A DNA stretch of 7,996 nt from Burkholderiales bacterium (GTDB lineage: Bacteria; Pseudomonadota; Gammaproteobacteria; Burkholderiales; Burkholderiaceae_B): the NCBI GenBank assembly GCA_005788065.1, contig SXZD01000258.1:1-7996 (forward strand). Reading direction: 5' to 3'. Made by a program: the position numbers and the translations under genes. Shown here in pieces: positions 5,683 through 7,996 of the stretch; position 1 is the first letter of the stretch; each line of letters starts with the position of its first letter. The notes beneath the pieces were generated by a model. That model had not been told where the DNA came from, made no database searches, and saw only the letters and a program-made list of their open reading frames with translations.

Positions 5683-6963
5683 ATGGATCGCAATCCCTCC
5701 CTGCTCAAGGGGGCCCGTCAGTTGTTCAGTCCTCAGGTGGTCCGGTTCACCGCGCTGAACCTCATCTGGTGGATTGCATTCGGCAAAATGGTAATTGCAC
5801 GTGTGCGCGGACAAAATCTCGCGCAGGTCGCATCCAGCCTGACATTCACCACGGTGCTGTCGCTGGTACCCATGGTGACGGTCGCGTTGGCCGTTTTTAC
5901 CGTGTTTCCGGGCTTTTCCGAGTTTCAGCAGAATCTCCAGAATTTTTTCGTGCAGAGTTTTCTGCCGCCCAACATGGCCGACACCGTTCAGCACTACATC
6001 AATCAGTTCGCCGACAAGGCCAAGCGGCTGACGGCATTCGGTATGGCTTTTTTGGTGGTCACAGCCATGACCACCATGTTTACCGTTGACCGGGTGTTCA
6101 ATGACATCTGGCATGTGCACCGATCACGTTCCTTGGTGGCCAAACTCAGTCTTTACTGGAGCATCATCACCCTCTCGCCTCTGTTGATCGGCGCCAGCCT
6201 GTCCATTTCGTCCTGGGCCATCAAGGACGCATTGAGCGGTGTGGGCGAGTTGCGTGGCGCCAGCGCGCTGCTGATTGCGGGGGTCCCGTATCTGTTGACC
6301 GTACTGGCTTTCTCCTTGCTGTATGTGACCATTCCCAACCGACCGGTGCGTTGGTCCGATGGCTTTCTGGGTGGGGCGCTGGCGGCGTTGCTGTTTGAGG
6401 CCACCAAGGCAGGGTTTGCGTATTACATCACCCACTCGGGTACCTACACTCGACTGTACGGCGCATTGGCTGCTTTTCCGGTTTTCTTGCTGTGGATCTA
6501 CCTGGCCTGGATCATTGTTTTGCTGGGGGCTACTGTGGTGGCGGCACTGCCCATTGCACGCACAGGCCACTTCAACCATGTTGAAAAGCCCGGTGAGCGT
6601 TGGGTGCTGGGGCTGCGCATCCTGTCGGAACTGGAAAAAGCCCGCCGTCTGGTACAACCCGGGCTGACGCTGGAGCAGTTGCGCACCCTGTCGGGGGTGC
6701 CGCCGGACGCATTGGATGAAATCCTCGAAATTCTGGTGGATAAAAATTTCGTGGGCTTGGTCAAACCGGAGTCTGGAGAAGAGCAATACGCCCTGGTGTG
6801 CGATCCGGTTCATGTCACATTGGGCGATTTGGCTCAGATGCTGTGGTTTGACCCTGAGGTGCTGGACATGTGGCGGACAGATTTGGTTGCGGCCAGCACA
6901 GAAATGCGAGACCTGTATCAGTCGCGACTGGCCTCCAAACCCTTGATCGACTGGCTCACGTAA
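5683..6963 (+). CDS. yihY: YihY-family inner-membrane protein with C-terminal winged-helix-like domain
   Basis: A member of the YihY/virulence factor BrkB family (PF03631). The old 'ribonuclease BN' label is a misassignment, since E. coli RNase BN is the ElaC-type enzyme. The family is membrane-embedded and its biochemical function is unsettled. The protein has 426 residues. Six or so membrane segments are apparent at about 50-75, 116-137, 157-180, 195-216, 228-246 and 263-290. Family words include ASSLTFTTVLSLVPM (50-64), FNDIWHV (139-145), YVTIPNRPVRW (214-224), Y..Y.ALAAFPVFLLWIYLAW around 255-276, and ATVVAALP (283-290). Residues 305-375 look like a soluble winged-helix domain, as in other long betaproteobacterial members. 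The ATG at 5683 gives the likely N-terminus. An earlier ATG at 5611 would overlap the wrbA start, and no Shine-Dalgarno separates the two. The gene is divergent from wrbA, with a terminator-like hairpin before hfq. Confidence 0.9.
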   Translation: MDRNPSLLKGARQLFSPQVVRFTALNLIWWIAFGKMVIARVRGQNLAQVASSLTFTTVLSLVPMVTVALAVFTVFPGFSEFQQNLQNFFVQSFLPPNMADTVQHYINQFADKAKRLTAFGMAFLVVTAMTTMFTVDRVFNDIWHVHRSRSLVAKLSLYWSIITLSPLLIGASLSISSWAIKDALSGVGELRGASALLIAGVPYLLTVLAFSLLYVTIPNRPVRWSDGFLGGALAALLFEATKAGFAYYITHSGTYTRLYGALAAFPVFLLWIYLAWIIVLLGATVVAALPIARTGHFNHVEKPGERWVLGLRILSELEKARRLVQPGLTLEQLRTLSGVPPDALDEILEILVDKNFVGLVKPESGEEQYALVCDPVHVTLGDLAQMLWFDPEVLDMWRTDLVAASTEMRDLYQSRLASKPLIDWLT

Positions 6964-6984
6964 GAAAGCGTTACCAATTTAGAG

Positions 6985-7008
6985 TGATACTTTGTTTGCG
7001 TTGTATCA
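6985..7008. repeat. TGATAC-N12-GTATCA dyad over the hfq -35 region
   Basis: TGATAC (6985-6990) and GTATCA (7003-7008) are perfect 6-bp inverted repeats with 12 bases between them. The -35-like hexamer of the hfq promoter candidate (6996-7001) falls in the gap, so this looks like a possible operator. A hairpin at the yihY 3' end is an alternative, but it has no T-tract. Confidence 0.35.
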
Positions 7009-7023
7009 GAGATTGGGTACACT
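6996..7023 (+). promoter_or_regulatory. Candidate hfq promoter
   Basis: TTGCGT (6996-7001, 3 of 6) and TACACT (7018-7023, 4 of 6) are separated by 16 bases in an AT-richer stretch after the yihY stop. Transcription would begin near 7030, right at the foot of the terminator-like hairpin, placing that hairpin in the hfq leader. I found no better promoter between the hairpin and hfq. Confidence 0.35.
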
Positions 7024-7028
7024 GCTTC

Positions 7029-7078
7029 GGTGCGGTAATAGCGCGCATGTTTGGTGCGCGCAAGCACCCGGTTTTTTT
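7029..7078 (+). terminator. Intrinsic terminator-like hairpin with T7 tract upstream of hfq
   Basis: The inner stem GCGCGCA / TGCGCGC (7041-7047 with 7055-7061) has 7 perfect pairs and a 7-base loop. An outer stem GGTGC / GCACC (7029-7033 with 7064-7068) closes around it, and seven T residues follow at 7072-7078. This is the strongest intrinsic-terminator signature in the window. It may end yihY transcription, act as an attenuator in the hfq leader, or form the 3' end of a short RNA. Terminator-like shape is clear; which role it plays is not. Confidence 0.75.
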
Positions 7079-7116
7079 CTCCGGAAGGTCCGGACCGGTC
7101 AATGTTAATTACAACC

Positions 7117-7132
7117 AACAAGAAATTTGGAG
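7117..7132 (+). promoter_or_regulatory. hfq ribosome-binding site with adjoining ARN triplets
   Basis: GGAG at 7129-7132 lies five bases before the ATG at 7138 and decides that start over the in-frame ATG at 7051. Just upstream are three consecutive A-R-N triplets, AAC-AAG-AAA (7117-7125), with another AAC at 7113-7115. This motif is the known target of the Hfq distal face, so the site may allow Hfq to repress its own translation. Confidence 0.5.
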
Positions 7133-7137
7133 CTGTC

Positions 7138-7371
7138 ATGAGCAACAAAGGGCAATTATTACAAGACCCATTCCTGAACCTGCTGCGCAAAGAGCATGTT
7201 CCGGTATCCATCTACCTGGTCAATGGCATCAAACTGCAGGGTCAGATCGAATCTTTCGATCAGTATGTGGTTCTGCTGCGCAACACCGTCACCCAAATGG
7301 TTTACAAGCACGCCATCTCCACGGTTGTGCCGGCGCGTGCCGTCAATTTCACGCCCGAAGTGAAAGAATAA
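7138..7371 (+). CDS. hfq: RNA chaperone Hfq
   Basis: Hfq is a hexameric Sm-like protein that pairs small RNAs with mRNAs. The protein has 77 residues: a complete Sm core and almost none of the long disordered tail of the 102-residue E. coli protein. Sm1 spans about residues 21-52 (VPVSIYLVNGIKLQGQIESF) and Sm2 carries YKHAIS (56-61). The proximal-face U-binding residues are present (Gln9, Asp10, Phe40 and the Lys57-His58 pair). The arginine-rich rim reads RKEH (17-20) instead of the enterobacterial RRER, as I recall is usual in betaproteobacteria. The start is fixed by MSNKGQ and by GGAG five bases upstream. It is preceded by a terminator-like leader and followed by hflX after 19 bases, so the two are probably one operon. 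Confidence 0.98.
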   Translation: MSNKGQLLQDPFLNLLRKEHVPVSIYLVNGIKLQGQIESFDQYVVLLRNTVTQMVYKHAISTVVPARAVNFTPEVKE

Positions 7372-7390
7372 ACCTGAACTGTAACCGCGC

Positions 7391-7996
7391 ATGACATCGG
7401 CCGTTTTGGTCGGCGTTGACTTCGGCCAGTCTGAATTTCAGACTGGCTTGGACGAGCTTGTCCAGTTGGCAGAGTCTGCCGGTGCGCAGGTGGCCGCTGT
7501 TGTCGCCTGCAAGCGTCGCAGTCCGGACGCCCGCCTGTTCCTCGGTGAGGGAAAAGCAAGCGAAATCGCTGAGTTGGTTCAGACCCACGAAGCAGAACTT
7601 GTCATATTCAACCACTCCTTGGCGCCTGCACAGCAGAGAAACCTCGAAGATGTGTTCGGTGTCCGGGTGCTGGACCGTACCGGTCTCATTCTCGATATCT
7701 TCGCCCTGCGGGCCCAAAGTCACGAGGGTAAATTGCAGGTCGAGTTGGTCCAGTTGCAGCATTTGTCCACCCGGCTGATCCGGGGTGCCCTGTATGCAGA
7801 ACGCCAGCAGGGCGGTATCGGTCTTCGCGGCCCGGGCGAAAAACAGCTTGAACTGGATCGTCGCCTGATCGGCGAAAAAGTCAAAATGCTCAAGTCGCGG
7901 CTTGAAAAACTGTCGCGTCAGCGCCAGACCCAACGTCGCCAGCGCAGCCGTACGGGTGTGTTCACGGTGGCCATTGTGGGCTACACCAATGCCGGC
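7391..7996 (+). CDS. hflX: Ribosome-splitting GTPase HflX, 3'-truncated
   Basis: HflX binds the large ribosomal subunit and uses GTP to rescue stalled or heat-damaged ribosomes by splitting them. The frame runs from the ATG at 7391 to the window end, 202 residues, about half the protein. It starts MTSAVLVGVDFG. The N-terminal nucleotide-binding-like domain covers about 14-100, with RRSPDARLFLGEGKASEI at 42-59 and VRVLDRTGLILDIFALRA at 91-108. The family signature HLSTRLIRG (124-132) and the glycine-rich GGIGLRGPGEKQLELDRR (141-158) come next, then a basic coiled coil (about 160-190). The window ends within the P-loop at GYTNAG, just before the KS/T. The loop reads GEKQLELDRR where the commonest form is GETQLETDRR. 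An in-frame stop at 7382 makes 7391 the first possible start. Its Shine-Dalgarno is poor, consistent with co-translation after hfq. Confidence 0.96.
   Translation, partial: MTSAVLVGVDFGQSEFQTGLDELVQLAESAGAQVAAVVACKRRSPDARLFLGEGKASEIAELVQTHEAELVIFNHSLAPAQQRNLEDVFGVRVLDRTGLILDIFALRAQSHEGKLQVELVQLQHLSTRLIRGALYAERQQGGIGLRGPGEKQLELDRRLIGEKVKMLKSRLEKLSRQRQTQRRQRSRTGVFTVAIVGYTNAG

Noticed and set aside
5110..6120. A 336-codon open frame on the minus strand across wrbA and yihY
   Set aside because: It lies out of frame over two well-supported genes and the divergent promoter. Its translation is rich in Arg, His and Gly with no family resemblance, as expected for a GC-rich shadow frame.
7051..7137. 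An N-terminal extension of Hfq from the ATG at 7051
   Set aside because: It starts inside the terminator-like hairpin. The normal Hfq N-terminus MSNKGQ, with a good GGAG five bases before it, begins at 7138.

Overview
The window looks like ordinary chromosomal backbone of a betaproteobacterium, most likely order Burkholderiales and perhaps close to Alcaligenaceae. The evidence is the short 77-residue Hfq with the MSNKGQ start, RKEH rim and a VPARAVNF end, the long YihY protein with a C-terminal winged-helix-like extension, the DusA-type tRNA dihydrouridine synthase, and base composition that by eye is in the mid-to-upper 50s % GC. I see no phage, plasmid, transposase, rRNA, tRNA or CRISPR array.

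Layout, left to right. (1) typA/bipA (+), cut at its 5' end just before the P-loop lysine and otherwise complete. (2) A gene-free stretch of about 300 bases rich in inverted repeats. It holds a probable typA terminator, a folded element of roughly 120 to 150 bp bounded by an 8-bp direct repeat, a further hairpin, and a candidate dusA promoter. (3) dusA (+). (4) A convergent junction with small hairpins. (5) A minus-strand operon, in transcription order a WrbA-like flavodoxin/quinone reductase, a DUF2069 membrane protein coupled to it by an ATGA overlap, and a GlcD/D-2-hydroxyglutarate-dehydrogenase-like FAD oxidoreductase directly abutting. (6) A 70-bp divergent promoter region. (7) A YihY-family membrane protein (+). 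(8) A leader region with a promoter-like element, a dyad and a strong intrinsic terminator-like hairpin with a T7 tract. (9) hfq (+), then (10) the 5' part of hflX (+), cut at its P-loop.

How the genes relate. typA, dusA, hfq and hflX all serve RNA and ribosome functions: ribosome-associated GTPases, tRNA modification and sRNA chaperoning. hfq-hflX is the classic pair, 19 bases apart. The minus-strand trio looks like a redox unit, with two flavoproteins and a small membrane protein. The functional link between the three is inferred from their spacing.

The most interesting material is not in the genes. It is the folded palindromic element between typA and dusA, and the hfq leader, where a promoter-like site, a terminator-like hairpin and A-rich ARN triplets beside the Shine-Dalgarno sequence suggest post-transcriptional control of hfq. 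I found no clear novel multi-gene system.
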